64,000 bases of DNA from Salinicoccus sesuvii (GCF_042648145.1 NZ_JBHRWV010000004.1:124001-188000); one strand, 5' to 3'; positions 35,660 to 45,511 are shown, counted from the stretch's first letter. Notes: generated from the letters alone by a model not told the origin. Translations and numbers: made by a program.

Positions 35660-35781
35660 ACTGGTTCCTCCTTTTTCAGGTTTTCACTCTCATCATATCA
35701 TCAATTACGACCTAACAGTGTACAACCTTACGGCCACTTCCACATTAACTCCATAGTCTCATCTATGAACTTTAAATACAC

Positions 35782-36204
35782 CTAGTCTTCGTTCTTTTTG
35801 TAGGCTTTATTAAAGAAATCATACTTGAGTACTTGGTTGAATACATAACGTATCAAGTACACCGGTATAACAACAACAAACAAAATAAAAATCGAATTGC
35901 CTCCATTGAACCATTCCTCGAATCGGGTAAATATGAGAGTAAGTGAAGTGAGCATCCACGTTAACTCAAATAGCCAAGATGTCTTATTCATTTCCTCTAC
36001 ACCTTTACTAAAAAAGTCATATCTAATTATACCGTCGAATATTAGTTTTATCAGAAATATTGGTATTAACACAATCGACAACCAAATAATCGGATACGTG
36101 CCATCGTACCAGTCCGAGAATTGAGTCGTTATGACTATTACGGACACAACCGCCCAAATCAAACCGAGTAGTATGACCGTTTTATTCGTTTCCTTGATAT
36201 ACAT
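35782..36204 (-). CDS. Tandem-duplicated small membrane protein
   Basis: 140 residues made of two copies of the 70-residue module found in the neighbouring gene. Copy one (1-71) has NKTVILLGLIW and RYDFFSKGVEE; copy two starts at Met72 (MNKTSWLFELTW) and ends KYDFFNKAYKK. Each copy has two membrane helices, four in all. Before Met72 the DNA keeps AAAGGTG and GAGG, an old ribosome site, which suggests two genes fused by loss of a stop codon; internal initiation may still occur. Function unknown. Confidence 0.7.
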   Translation of the reverse strand: MYIKETNKTVILLGLIWAVVSVIVITTQFSDWYDGTYPIIWLSIVLIPIFLIKLIFDGIIRYDFFSKGVEEMNKTSWLFELTWMLTSLTLIFTRFEEWFNGGNSIFILFVVVIPVYLIRYVFNQVLKYDFFNKAYKKNED

Positions 36205-36351
36205 CTCCTCCTTAAAATTCTATTTATTTACAGTATATATGACTTTTCTATATGGGTTCAATGCATAAGAAGTATACAGACTTATTTACTTCCTCATCAT
36301 CTGTTAGAATGCTATATATACATTAAACTTGAAGAAATTGAAGGTGTAGTT

Positions 36352-37221
36352 ATGACAAATGCAGGATTAGTACTTGAAGGTGGCGGCATGCGAGGGCTCT
36401 ATACGGCAGGTGTATTGGAGTATTTTATGAGCAAAGATCTCTACTTCCCGTATGTCATTGGAGTCTCGGCAGGTGCATGCATGGGAGCATCGTACCTTGC
36501 ACGTCAACGCGGGCGTAACAGGAAAGTCAATCTCGACTTTGTGCAGGATAAACGATATCTTTCATTTTCCAACTATATTAAAAAACGTGAAGTATTCGGT
36601 ATGGACTTTATCTTCGATGAAATACCAAACAAGCTCGTGCCATTTGATGTGAAGACGCTGATGAATGGCGCTGAGGAATTTGTTATCGGAACGACGGACT
36701 GTGAGTCCGGGGAGCCAGTTTACTTTAAAAAGAGCGATTATGATGAGAGGACGATTGCCAGACTACTTCGTGCATCGAGTTCGTTGCCTTTTGTCGCATC
36801 GAGCGTCGAATACAGTGGACAGCACCTTCTGGACGGCGGCATTGCCGACCCGATTCCAATTAGAAAGGCCGAAGCTGATGGTTTCGAACTTAATATTGTA
36901 GTCTTGACTAAACCGCGTGGCTACTTCAAGAAACCGGGAAAAATGTCGAAAATAATCAAGTATAAAAATCATCCAGTTATCAATGAGAAGCTAGCCACAC
37001 GCTATAGAGTTTATAACGAAACCTTGCATTATATTACCCGCCAGGAGAAAGCCGGTAAGACATTTGTTATCAGTCCGAGCAAAACCATCAAAGTGGGCCG
37101 GGCTGAGAAGAACAAAGAGCGACTGGAAAGTCTCTATGAACTCGGCTGGAATGATGCGAAGATTAAACATGAAGAGATGAAAGCGTTCCTCAGCAAGGCA
37201 GAAAAACAATACAGTCATTAG
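36352..37221 (+). CDS. Patatin-like phospholipase
   Basis: 289 residues. Lipid acyl hydrolase fold with the full Ser-Asp dyad: oxyanion loop GGGMRG (10-15), nucleophile GVSAG with Ser39, and the DGG motif (LLDGGIADPIP) near 163. It resembles the RssA/YjjU group of bacterial patatins that act on membrane lipids or esters in the cytoplasm. Single gene with a bidirectional terminator after it. Confidence 0.9.
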   Translation: MTNAGLVLEGGGMRGLYTAGVLEYFMSKDLYFPYVIGVSAGACMGASYLARQRGRNRKVNLDFVQDKRYLSFSNYIKKREVFGMDFIFDEIPNKLVPFDVKTLMNGAEEFVIGTTDCESGEPVYFKKSDYDERTIARLLRASSSLPFVASSVEYSGQHLLDGGIADPIPIRKAEADGFELNIVVLTKPRGYFKKPGKMSKIIKYKNHPVINEKLATRYRVYNETLHYITRQEKAGKTFVISPSKTIKVGRAEKNKERLESLYELGWNDAKIKHEEMKAFLSKAEKQYSH

Positions 37222-37330
37222 ATGAATTTAAGAAGTACAATCATTATAGTTTTAAGTCATTCATTGCAACTCTTGGCACTCATTGATTAAAATTTCGTTT
37301 TTCCAAACTAGACATCATTTTAAAAAAACA

Positions 37331-37369
37331 GTAGCCCGATGCAACTATTCTTTCGTTGCACCGGGCTAC
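37331..37369. terminator. Bidirectional terminator
   Basis: Stem GTAGCCCG-TGCAAC with GTTGCA-CGGGCTAC with one mismatch, flanked by A7 and TTTT, between the convergent patatin and sulfatase genes. Confidence 0.9.
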
Positions 37370-37419
37370 CATTTTCAGAAGTTCAATTTAACGTGAGGAT
37401 TCCAAGTGGTATTCGTGTC

Positions 37420-39036
37420 TCAATTCACGAAGAAAGATGCAGTTACTTCTTTACTGTCTTGAAAACCAATTCGAACTGCTTTTACCCTAATATTATTCTC
37501 GCCTTTATTCAGTCTTATTGGTCCATTATAGACTTTCCAGCCACCTTCTCCAATTGCATATATCAACGAAGCGCCTTGTGTCGCGCTGTATAGCATGATT
37601 GCTGTTGGCTGATCGAAGTTGCCTTCTATCATAGGTTCAATACCTGACAATTGAGTGTTAACAGGAATTACAAGAGGATCTACCGTCTTTGGCTGAATCC
37701 CTCCCGGCCACATCTTTTGGGCCATTTCTTTCTCAGAAATCTCTCCAAATCTATCGTACTCCGTCATCCAGTTATCAAGCGTTTCACGCAGACTTTCTAA
37801 TTCTGTTACGTATTGGCTATTATTTGCTAAATTATCTATTTCATATGGATCGTTTTCACAATCATAAAGTTCCTCAGGTGGGCGGGTGGTTCGAGTGAAC
37901 AGCTTCTGACTGCCTTCCAACTGGTTCGATAGATTAAGTCTCCATAATTCCTTCCAAGCTGGATGGGCGTGACAAAACGGATTCCATTCCATATAAGCTT
38001 TTTCAGGATGGTAATTTCGAATATACTTATATTTTTTATCACGAACCGCACGTACTCTATCCCAAGATTCGCCATTGCGATCACGGGTTGCAAACACATG
38101 CTCCCTTCTCTTTACGTCTTCTCCTATGAACGGCTGACCTTGCATATGATAAGGTATTGGAATCCCTGCTAGAGAAAGAACAGTAGGTCCTAAATCAATT
38201 AGACTGACCATTTGATCACTCATCTGACCTTGATCCAGTACACCTGGCCAACTAACGATAAGCGGTATCCTTATCCCCCCATCGTAAGGCCAGCGCTTCG
38301 ACCGTGGTAATCCCTCTCCGTGATCGCTCCATATGATAACAATAGTGTTGTCTTCCAAACCATCCTCTTTCAGCTCTTCAAGCAGTTGACCTACAATTTT
38401 ATCTGATTCTGCTATGTTGTCATATTGTCTTGCTATCGAAACCCTTGTCTTTGGCGTATCTGGCAGATAAGGGGGGACCTCCACTTCATCAGGATCGGTC
38501 ATCAATTCCCCTCGGTTACTTGGCATTACCAAGTCCTCGTCATCGAACATAAAGCTCTCATGTGTTCCCATAGGATTAAACACCGAGAAGAAGGGTTGTC
38601 CTTCCTCTCTGTTACGCCAGTGAGCCGTGTTACTGGAGTCATCCCATGCAGAGAGAGGGGCTTCGAACTGATAATCCGTTTTAAAATTGTTAGTACAGTA
38701 GTACCCATCCATACGTAGATATTCAGTGAAAGTCTTTACATATGTCGGAGGGACCACTGTATAAGGTGTTGGTATTTCTGGTGCATGTGGATTATCGTGT
38801 GTGGTGCGCATTTGATGGGCGCCCATGAATGTCGGATACATTCCAGTAATAATAGACGCTCGACTGGGCGCACAGACTCCGGAAGTTGAAAATGCATTTG
38901 TGAAAGTCGTTCCCTGTTTTGCTATTTTATCCAAATTCGGTGTTTGGGCTAATGAATCTCCGTAGCAACCAAATCGTGGGCTTGTGTCTTCTAGGCTAAT
39001 CCACAGAATATTGGGTTTATTTTTTGCTTTGTCCAT
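37420..39036 (-). CDS. Type I sulfatase (heparan N-sulfatase-like)
   Basis: 538 residues, no signal peptide. Hydrolyses sulfate esters or sulfamates. The active-site motif CAPSR is at 55-59; Cys55 must be converted to formylglycine by a maturation enzyme encoded elsewhere, as none is in the window. Metal and sulfate ligands are seen in ISLEDTSPRFGCYG and WSDHGEGLPRSKRW. The C-terminal ~90 residues form a beta-rich extra domain after IQPKTVDPLVIPVNTQ. It follows the GPH symporter gene by 93 bases on the same strand, so the operon probably takes up and desulfates a sugar, under CcpA control. Confidence 0.9.
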   Translation of the reverse strand: MDKAKNKPNILWISLEDTSPRFGCYGDSLAQTPNLDKIAKQGTTFTNAFSTSGVCAPSRASIITGMYPTFMGAHQMRTTHDNPHAPEIPTPYTVVPPTYVKTFTEYLRMDGYYCTNNFKTDYQFEAPLSAWDDSSNTAHWRNREEGQPFFSVFNPMGTHESFMFDDEDLVMPSNRGELMTDPDEVEVPPYLPDTPKTRVSIARQYDNIAESDKIVGQLLEELKEDGLEDNTIVIIWSDHGEGLPRSKRWPYDGGIRIPLIVSWPGVLDQGQMSDQMVSLIDLGPTVLSLAGIPIPYHMQGQPFIGEDVKRREHVFATRDRNGESWDRVRAVRDKKYKYIRNYHPEKAYMEWNPFCHAHPAWKELWRLNLSNQLEGSQKLFTRTTRPPEELYDCENDPYEIDNLANNSQYVTELESLRETLDNWMTEYDRFGEISEKEMAQKMWPGGIQPKTVDPLVIPVNTQLSGIEPMIEGNFDQPTAIMLYSATQGASLIYAIGEGGWKVYNGPIRLNKGENNIRVKAVRIGFQDSKEVTASFFVN

Positions 39037-39129
39037 AACTATTTACTTTGACATCCTTTCAGACTATAAGATGATATTGACTACAAATAGAACTCGTACG
39101 ATCCTAAATACGCTAATGTACAACTAATT

Positions 39130-40509
39130 TTATTCTGTTGCTGCCCGCAGCGCTCTCTTTCTTTCTTTAAGTTCCGTGATAATCTGCTTATGGAATTGGT
39201 TATCAAGTTTGTAAAATTTAAGCGCGATGATTGTGAATATATGTCCACCTATTGGGAGCAATGCATAGATGATAACAATCGACTGCAAAGTCTCAGGCGA
39301 CTGCACTTGATTGGCGACATATCCTGACACGCCAAGTAGAACTCCACCTAACAATCCACCTAGAGCAGTTCCCAATTTATTGATGAAAGTGAGACTCGAA
39401 GTCACCACACCGTCACCACGTACACCTGTTTTCCACTCTGCATAATCTACACAATCAGGTAGCATTGCCCAAGCAATATTGCCAGTAAAAGGTCCAAGTG
39501 CAGTAGTCAATACCGCCGCTGCAAAGATGATCCAAATGAACTCGTAGGGTGTAAATAATATAACGAGTAGCGGCAAAATTGCTAAAATACTTCCATATAG
39601 GAAAACATTTCTTTTACCTATTTTTCGAGCCAGATAAGGGAGTGAAATAAACGCCAGAACTGTAAACGGTATTGCCACTAAACTCTGTAATGGGAACAAG
39701 TCAGCTCTGCCCAAATTGTATGTGAAGTAATAAAGGGCTATGGCGCCCACCGCAGAAGTTGCGATTAAATTTGTACACATCGCGATCATTATCATTAATA
39801 GCGGTTTGTTTTTACCGATTAAAGAAATTTGTTCTTTTAAGCTGAACTGGGGTTTCAGATTTTGATCGTCATGCTTCGCGCTAACATCGTGTCTTTTGGC
39901 ACTACTCGCACATACCCAAAAGCTGATAGTAAGTGTAATCCCTAGAATGATAGATGTTGTTGTCCAACCTTGTTGTCCACCACCAAAAATCGCTACCATC
40001 GGTAAGACCATAACATTAATAATCAAGGTCGCTGGCACAGACATGAACGTTTTTGCCGTTGCAATAGTTGTTCTCTGATTACCGTCTTCACTCAGTACAG
40101 GTGTCAAAGAATGATAAGGAATATTTACTACTGTTGAAATTAAAGAGTAGAGAATATAGATTACGTAAATATATGTAACTTGCATATTAGACGACATATC
40201 CGGGACATTGAATAAAGCAATCGTGACTATACCAAGAACAGGGGCACCAAAAATGACATACGGTCTAAACTTACCAAATTTTGATCGCGTTTGATCGGCG
40301 ATCATGCCCATCATGGGATCAGTAACTGCATCGATGATACGAGCGATGAGGAACAGTCCACCGACAGCGATCGGTGATATTCCTACAACATCTGTAAGAT
40401 AAAACATCAAATAAGCAAGTATCAGCAGAAATGGTATATTAGAACCAAGTCCCCCGAAAGCATATCTGATTATCTCACTCTTAGTTGACATTCTAATGTT
40501 TTCTTCCAA
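39130..40509 (-). CDS. GPH-family sugar:cation symporter (MelB-like MFS)
   Basis: About 459 residues with 12 membrane helices. The block IARIIDAVTDPMMGMIADQTRSKFGKFRPYV (in pieces DAVTDPMMG, DQTRSKFGKFRPY) is the GPH signature with the cation-site Asp residues of MelB. Start is uncertain: the TTG at 40509 has GGGGTGA 5 bases upstream and is used here; a GTG at 40518 and an ATG at 40491 are also in frame. Imports glycosides with Na or H. It is the first gene of an operon with the sulfatase, and a cre site lies about 175 bases upstream. Confidence 0.87.
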   Translation of the reverse strand: MEENIRMSTKSEIIRYAFGGLGSNIPFLLILAYLMFYLTDVVGISPIAVGGLFLIARIIDAVTDPMMGMIADQTRSKFGKFRPYVIFGAPVLGIVTIALFNVPDMSSNMQVTYIYVIYILYSLISTVVNIPYHSLTPVLSEDGNQRTTIATAKTFMSVPATLIINVMVLPMVAIFGGGQQGWTTTSIILGITLTISFWVCASSAKRHDVSAKHDDQNLKPQFSLKEQISLIGKNKPLLMIMIAMCTNLIATSAVGAIALYYFTYNLGRADLFPLQSLVAIPFTVLAFISLPYLARKIGKRNVFLYGSILAILPLLVILFTPYEFIWIIFAAAVLTTALGPFTGNIAWAMLPDCVDYAEWKTGVRGDGVVTSSLTFINKLGTALGGLLGGVLLGVSGYVANQVQSPETLQSIVIIYALLPIGGHIFTIIALKFYKLDNQFHKQIITELKERKRALRAATE

Positions 40510-40955
40510 ATGGATCACCCCACGAGTTGATTTTTAATTGAGAACGAACTGCCGGACTACAGAAATTGTTTCAAGCTTTTTACCTGGTTCATAAATGTTT
40601 CCATTAGATAAACAATCCACTGTACTAAATTTATGTGGAAAAAGCATACGAGTAGATCGAATTACTGATTCAATATTTAATATTGTAAGCGATTTCTTAA
40701 TATTATTTTGGTACTAAAAACCCATTGCTGGTATGTAATTAATGTTTTTTAAATTTTCTCATTTATTTCTCAAAAAAGTTTATCTAAGTAAGATAAGTGA
40801 CTATCTCTTCTCAATCTAGCACCAAGAAAATTTTAGACCTGCGTAAAACTCTACTACGTTGCTAATTATTATTCCGAATTCGGAATGTTTATATTTCGGT
40901 TTTCGGGGAAGAAGTATTTCGTAATATCTATCGATACTCCAAGGAGGAAGTTCTT
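40510..40955. other. Divergent control region, GPH operon and hydrolase
   Basis: 446 bases without a gene. It holds the cre site at 40683-40697 and is AT-rich. A possible minus-strand -35 (TTGAAT near 40670) has a 19-base spacer to TATGCT, so the promoter is not firmly placed. Confidence 0.45.
40683..40697 (-). promoter_or_regulatory. cre site (CcpA operator)
   Basis: TTGTAAGCGATTTCT fits WTGNAANCGNWNNCW at every fixed position. It lies upstream of the GPH-symporter/sulfatase operon, a typical target for catabolite repression. Confidence 0.75.
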
Positions 40956-41768
40956 ATGACACATCAGATTGAAACTAAAAACGGAAATAAAATCCATGTT
41001 GAAGATTATGGTAGCGGGCAACCCGTTGTATTCTTGCACGGCTGGCCAGCAAACAACAGGATGTTCGAAGCACAGGCACTTTCAGTCGTCGAGAATGGCT
41101 ACCGCTATATTGGTCTCGACTATAAAGGTTACGGCGGATCAGACATCACTGCAGACGGCTACAGCTACGGAGAAATCGCAGATGATATCCAGCAAGTCGT
41201 CAAGACACTTGGCCTTAAAGACATCGTTGTCGTCGGTTTCTCAGTCGGCGGACCGATCGCATTGAAATATGCTTCCAAATACAACAGTGACAACTTAAGC
41301 AAACTGATTCTCATCTCCCCTGCGGCACCAAGCTTCGTCCAACAAGAGGGGTATGCATACGGCATGAAGAAAGAGGAAGTGGATGAGCTAATCCAAGGAC
41401 TCAAACAGGATCGTCCGAAAGCATTGGATGAATTTGGTCAGAATTTCTTCTCTTCCAACGTTGAGAATTCTGAAGAATTTCAGACTTACTTCCACGGACT
41501 GGTCTCCACATCCTCACTTATTGCGACAGTGAAACTGGCGGAGTCTCTAAGGGATGAGGATCTCAGGGAAGAAGTCAAAGGGCTTGACCTTCCAGTCTTT
41601 GGCATCCATGGTAAAGAAGACGCTGTTTGCCCAATCGAGTTCTCAGATGTATTAGCAGAAACGCTGCCAAGCTATACACTGCACAAAGTGGATGATGCAG
41701 GACACGCCATCTTTCATGAGAAACAAGACGAAGTTAACCAGCTGATCAATGACATTCTAAAAAAATAA
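40956..41768 (+). CDS. Alpha/beta hydrolase
   Basis: 270 residues, AAGGAGG upstream of ATG. Catalytic triad: Ser96 in VVGFSVGGP, Asp in HGKEDAVCP (near 220) and His in VDDAGHAIF (near 251). The oxyanion loop is FLHGWPANN. It resembles the non-heme chloroperoxidase/arylesterase subgroup. Substrate unknown. Terminator after it. Confidence 0.9.
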   Translation: MTHQIETKNGNKIHVEDYGSGQPVVFLHGWPANNRMFEAQALSVVENGYRYIGLDYKGYGGSDITADGYSYGEIADDIQQVVKTLGLKDIVVVGFSVGGPIALKYASKYNSDNLSKLILISPAAPSFVQQEGYAYGMKKEEVDELIQGLKQDRPKALDEFGQNFFSSNVENSEEFQTYFHGLVSTSSLIATVKLAESLRDEDLREEVKGLDLPVFGIHGKEDAVCPIEFSDVLAETLPSYTLHKVDDAGHAIFHEKQDEVNQLINDILKK

Positions 41769-41780
41769 ATCAAACACTAA

Positions 41781-41812
41781 CCCCTGTAATGGATATCACT
41801 CCACTACAGGGG
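41781..41812. terminator. Terminator hairpin
   Basis: CCCCTGTA with TACAGGGG and inner pairing, followed by CTCTGTTTT, between convergent genes. Confidence 0.8.
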
Positions 41813-41819
41813 CTCTGTT

Positions 41820-43181
41820 TTACATATCAATATCTTTCACAACATCAATCACGCGGCACGTTGTTTCTATGCCATTATAGAAGTTTTCCACCATAATATT
41901 CTCATTAGGAGAATGATTCGCTTCATCTACATTAGCATATGGGACAAGTACGGAAGGCACACCGAGCACCTTGGTCCAAATAGCATCGGGCAGACTGCCA
42001 CCCAAGCTTGGCTGGATGAACGCTTCCTTGCCGAATGATGTTTCAGCTGCCTGACGGATCGGTTCGATGAATGGCATATCAGCCGAGGTGCGGGAGGGCG
42101 ACATCTTGCCGAACTGCTTCACTGTAACATTCGGAGCATGCTTTTTCACATGTGCCTTCAGTAGTCCAAATATTTTATCCGGGTCTTGGTTCATGACCAG
42201 ACGCATGTCGATCTTCACCTTTGCATCCTTCGGAACAATCGTTTTCGCCCCTTCTCCGCTGTATCCACTCGTAAACCCTGCGATATTAAACGTCGGTTCG
42301 AAACAGAGTTTACGGTAATACTCGGCTTTAGTCATGCTTATGTCTTCATGACCGACATTACGTCTCACTTCCTCAAGGTCGAACGGCAATTTTTCAAGCA
42401 ATGCCATCTCCTGATCTGTCGGTGGAAAAACGTCATCGTAAAAACCTTCTATCAGTACGTTACCCTCGGCATCGCGCATGGTATTCAAAAGATCTATGAG
42501 CTTCCATGCGGGGTTAGGCACAATGTTACCTTTGTTTCCGGAATGGTTATCAAATGCTGCTTCTGTTAGTTCAAGCTCTATATACATGATGCCACGGACC
42601 CCAAGTAGTACGTATGGATGGTTGTCCGGAAGCATTGGACCGTCGGATGCATAGACGAGATCCGCCTTAAGCTTATCACGATGGGTATCAACGAAATCGG
42701 CAAGATTCACACTGCCGATTTCCTCTTCCCCTTCGATTAGAAACTTGACGTTTACAGGTAATGTACCTTTGGCTTCCAGATACGTCTCGATTGCTAGGAT
42801 TTGTGCCATCATCTGACCTTTATTATCCCCAGCTCCCCGTGCATAAATCCGTCCATCGCGTATCGTTGGTTCAAATGGCGGACTATCCCATGCTTCTAGC
42901 GGGTCCGGCGGCTGAACATCGTAATGTCCATAGATCAGTATGGTCGGTACGTCGTCCGACACATGATATTCACCATAAACGACTGGATGGGTTGCGGTCT
43001 CCATCAGCTCCACATGATGCATGCCAGCAGTGCTGAGCTTGCCAGCCACAAGCTCAGCACACTCGCGAATTCCATCATCCTGCGCACTAATGCTCTTCTG
43101 CCTGAGCATTTCAAACAGTTCTTCAAGGTATGCGTCTCTATTTTGTTCAATAATCGTCCTATAGTCCATAAATTCACCCAT
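41820..43181 (-). CDS. M20 family dipeptidase
   Basis: 453 residues. Zinc exopeptidase: IYGHYDVQPPD holds the first His/Asp, ARGAGDNKGQ the bridging Asp, and LIEGEEEIGS the catalytic Glu pair; the lid dimerisation domain is in the middle. Resembles cytosolic non-specific dipeptidases. The ATG at 43181 is six bases after the stop of the lipoprotein gene; an ATG at 43169 (MDYRTI) with GGGTGA is a second choice. Tight spacing means the pair is cotranscribed, possibly coupled. Confidence 0.9.
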   Translation of the reverse strand: MGEFMDYRTIIEQNRDAYLEELFEMLRQKSISAQDDGIRECAELVAGKLSTAGMHHVELMETATHPVVYGEYHVSDDVPTILIYGHYDVQPPDPLEAWDSPPFEPTIRDGRIYARGAGDNKGQMMAQILAIETYLEAKGTLPVNVKFLIEGEEEIGSVNLADFVDTHRDKLKADLVYASDGPMLPDNHPYVLLGVRGIMYIELELTEAAFDNHSGNKGNIVPNPAWKLIDLLNTMRDAEGNVLIEGFYDDVFPPTDQEMALLEKLPFDLEEVRRNVGHEDISMTKAEYYRKLCFEPTFNIAGFTSGYSGEGAKTIVPKDAKVKIDMRLVMNQDPDKIFGLLKAHVKKHAPNVTVKQFGKMSPSRTSADMPFIEPIRQAAETSFGKEAFIQPSLGGSLPDAIWTKVLGVPSVLVPYANVDEANHSPNENIMVENFYNGIETTCRVIDVVKDIDM

Positions 43182-43186
43182 CTTTT

Positions 43187-44608
43187 TTATTCTTCAAGTG
43201 GTTCGTCTGAAAGTTCTTCAAAGCTCTTAATCTGAATCCCGGAGACATCATCCAAATCAAATTGGTATAGTACACTGCTATTTCGTTTTCCGTCCGCTGA
43301 TCCGTCAGAATACACACGTTCTACGACCATTTCTTGGGTTCCTTCATCCATATCATTGAAACGGTCATCATCCACATTGACGAGATGATTTTCTTGGTCA
43401 GCATAGTCTCCGCTTTCCTTATTAGCGAGGATGGCATCATAAGCTTCACTTTCCGGTCTTACGTAATAGAGTGCGTCCCCACTTTCCTCATTGTAAAACT
43501 GTAGCAGGTCATACACGTAATGCTTTAAGTAGTTTTCGTAGTTTTTCGATACCATCGATCCGGCTGCACGGACTTGGTAATTGATTTTTTCTCGAGACTC
43601 GTCTATTTTTGCAGGATAGCTCTTTGCTTCTGTTGCTTCGGGTAGCGTATCATTGGCAACATACTGGTCGTAAGCATCTCTGACATCTTCAATAGAATCA
43701 AGTTCACATGTCCTGATAAAATTGATGACGCACTCCCTAGCATGTGGTGAAGCAGTGTTAGCAGGCCCGTAAACTTCGTTTACTTCCTCTTCGTACTCGA
43801 TATTCTCTTCAAGTACTTCACGGCTTTCAATATCACCAAGCTGGATTTTTCCATTCGCTCCTGTGTCGTTATCTGAGGTATCGTATGATACACGTTCACG
43901 TTCGATGCCGTTTGAAGAAGCATGGGAATAGATACGCTCAACAACTCTGGAACTTGGCCCACCACTGCCTTCTGCAGGCATCATTTCGATGTCATACAGC
44001 TTGTAGTCGGCGAAATCGCCTGACTCCTTATTTTCAACAATAGATTGGTACAGAGGGCTATCTTCTTTAAGATAATCGAGCACCGCTTCATCTTCACCAT
44101 TATAATAGTTTTCGAGCTCCATACTATAATATTTTATTGTATCGTCCACTGAGGAAGGTGGATATCGATCCTCAGGGTAAGTGTTGTGTTCAATCTGATT
44201 GTGCATGACTACATGGGCTCCCAAAACTTCCTCAAGGAATGTATCGCTCATTTCCATTTTTCCAAATACACCTTCATCGACCAAGCGCTGGAAAGCTGCT
44301 TTTTGCTCCTCTAGCGGCACGCCATCACAATCCCCCAAATTACTGATGATACAACGTTCTGCTGCAACATTAATCTCTTCTGAGTCATCTTGTTCCGAAG
44401 CATTTTCTGAGGAATCTGCTGATTCGCTGCTGGAATCTTCCTCCGTTGTGGTGTCTTCCATTGAGTCCTCGGTTGATGTTTCTGAATCGTCTGCAGTGCT
44501 TTCGGCTGAATCTCCTGCATTTGAAGCATCATCTGCTTCCTCTTCTGCACTTTGACAGCCAATAAGTAGCATTAAACTAAATAAAACAAATAAGTATTTG
44601 CGCATCAT
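43187..44608 (-). CDS. Lipoprotein with two NTF2-like (TcaA-type) repeats
   Basis: 473 residues. Signal peptide ends in lipobox LIGC (Cys18), then ~55 residues of Ser/Glu/Asp linker reaching through the wall. Two repeats of ~180 residues follow. Each begins with a Cys pair six or seven residues apart (CIISNLGDC, CVINFIRTC), probably a disulfide, and ends in a conserved unit: LYQSIVENKESGDFAD and YDAILANKESGDYAD. This pattern resembles the extracellular NTF2-like domains of TcaA/YvbJ-type wall-stress proteins. Function unknown; it precedes the M20 gene by 5 bases. Confidence 0.8.
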   Translation of the reverse strand: MMRKYLFVLFSLMLLIGCQSAEEEADDASNAGDSAESTADDSETSTEDSMEDTTTEEDSSSESADSSENASEQDDSEEINVAAERCIISNLGDCDGVPLEEQKAAFQRLVDEGVFGKMEMSDTFLEEVLGAHVVMHNQIEHNTYPEDRYPPSSVDDTIKYYSMELENYYNGEDEAVLDYLKEDSPLYQSIVENKESGDFADYKLYDIEMMPAEGSGGPSSRVVERIYSHASSNGIERERVSYDTSDNDTGANGKIQLGDIESREVLEENIEYEEEVNEVYGPANTASPHARECVINFIRTCELDSIEDVRDAYDQYVANDTLPEATEAKSYPAKIDESREKINYQVRAAGSMVSKNYENYLKHYVYDLLQFYNEESGDALYYVRPESEAYDAILANKESGDYADQENHLVNVDDDRFNDMDEGTQEMVVERVYSDGSADGKRNSSVLYQFDLDDVSGIQIKSFEELSDEPLEE

Positions 44609-44773
44609 ATTCCCTCCCGTAGAGTGTTATTGCAAAGGAAAGTACTCTAAATCTTCCTCTACTTTCCTCTCTAAATACCCACGGTATATATTGGTTACTC
44701 AAGATTAGTAGATTTGATATAAATCCCCAGATATGCCGCCGATTTTCACAGTCATTATGTCCGTTTTACTTGC

Positions 44774-45511
44774 CTAGTGCCTGAAGCCACCTTCGCTGTC
44801 AATCACTTGGCCTACGACCCATTTTCCTTCCTCACTGTGAAGAAAAAGCAACAGGTTCGCTACATCCTCTGCAGTCCCCCATCGTTTTGAATGGAACTGT
44901 TCTGCAATTTCCTGATATAGCGCACTTCCCTTTTCTATGTACCCCGTGTCAGTGGGTCCTGGATTCACTGCATTGACCCTAATATTATCTGCTGCCATCG
45001 CATGAGACGACTGCATTGCCAGATTCGCAATAGCCGCTTTTGAAACAGCGTACGGAATTTCGTCTGTCATTGGTCCGAGACTCTGACCTGAGGAAAAGAG
45101 CGTAATGCATCCGATATTCGAGTTAAACTGCTTATGGAATGCCTGTATGAGGAGCATGCTCGCTGTAACATTGGTGACCATATGATTGTTGATTTCTTCA
45201 AACGACCATTCACCTATTTCTCCATGGGTACTGTAGGCATGGCAAAGAATAAGATGATCGATTGATTCATGTTGCCCCAGTTCATCAATCAATTCACTAA
45301 TACCTGTTTCATTGGACAGGTCGGAGTCCTTTAGCCTTGTGATTTCACTTAGCGACGACACCTCCCCAGCGTCCGGGTATTGCATGTGCCTATCGTATTC
45401 TGAATGGCCATGGATAAGCACCTCATAGCCTGATTCTTTAAATTTACGTGCCAGAGTGCTGCCGATTCCCTGTGGCCGACTGACGCCTGTAATTAGTATT
45501 CGTTTTCTCAT
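44774..45511 (-). CDS. Short-chain dehydrogenase/reductase
   Basis: About 245 residues from the ATG at 45511, which has AAGGAGA 8 bases upstream; the open frame starts at 45529, but that TTG overlaps the ribosome site. Cofactor motif is the variant ITGVSRPQGIGSTLA, and the active site has LFSSGQSLG and YAVSKAAI (Ser, Tyr, Lys). It belongs to the SDRs with the GxSRPxGIG loop related to 3-oxoacyl-ACP reductase-like proteins. The substrate is unknown. Confidence 0.85.
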   Translation of the reverse strand: MRKRILITGVSRPQGIGSTLARKFKESGYEVLIHGHSEYDRHMQYPDAGEVSSLSEITRLKDSDLSNETGISELIDELGQHESIDHLILCHAYSTHGEIGEWSFEEINNHMVTNVTASMLLIQAFHKQFNSNIGCITLFSSGQSLGPMTDEIPYAVSKAAIANLAMQSSHAMAADNIRVNAVNPGPTDTGYIEKGSALYQEIAEQFHSKRWGTAEDVANLLLFLHSEEGKWVVGQVIDSEGGFRH

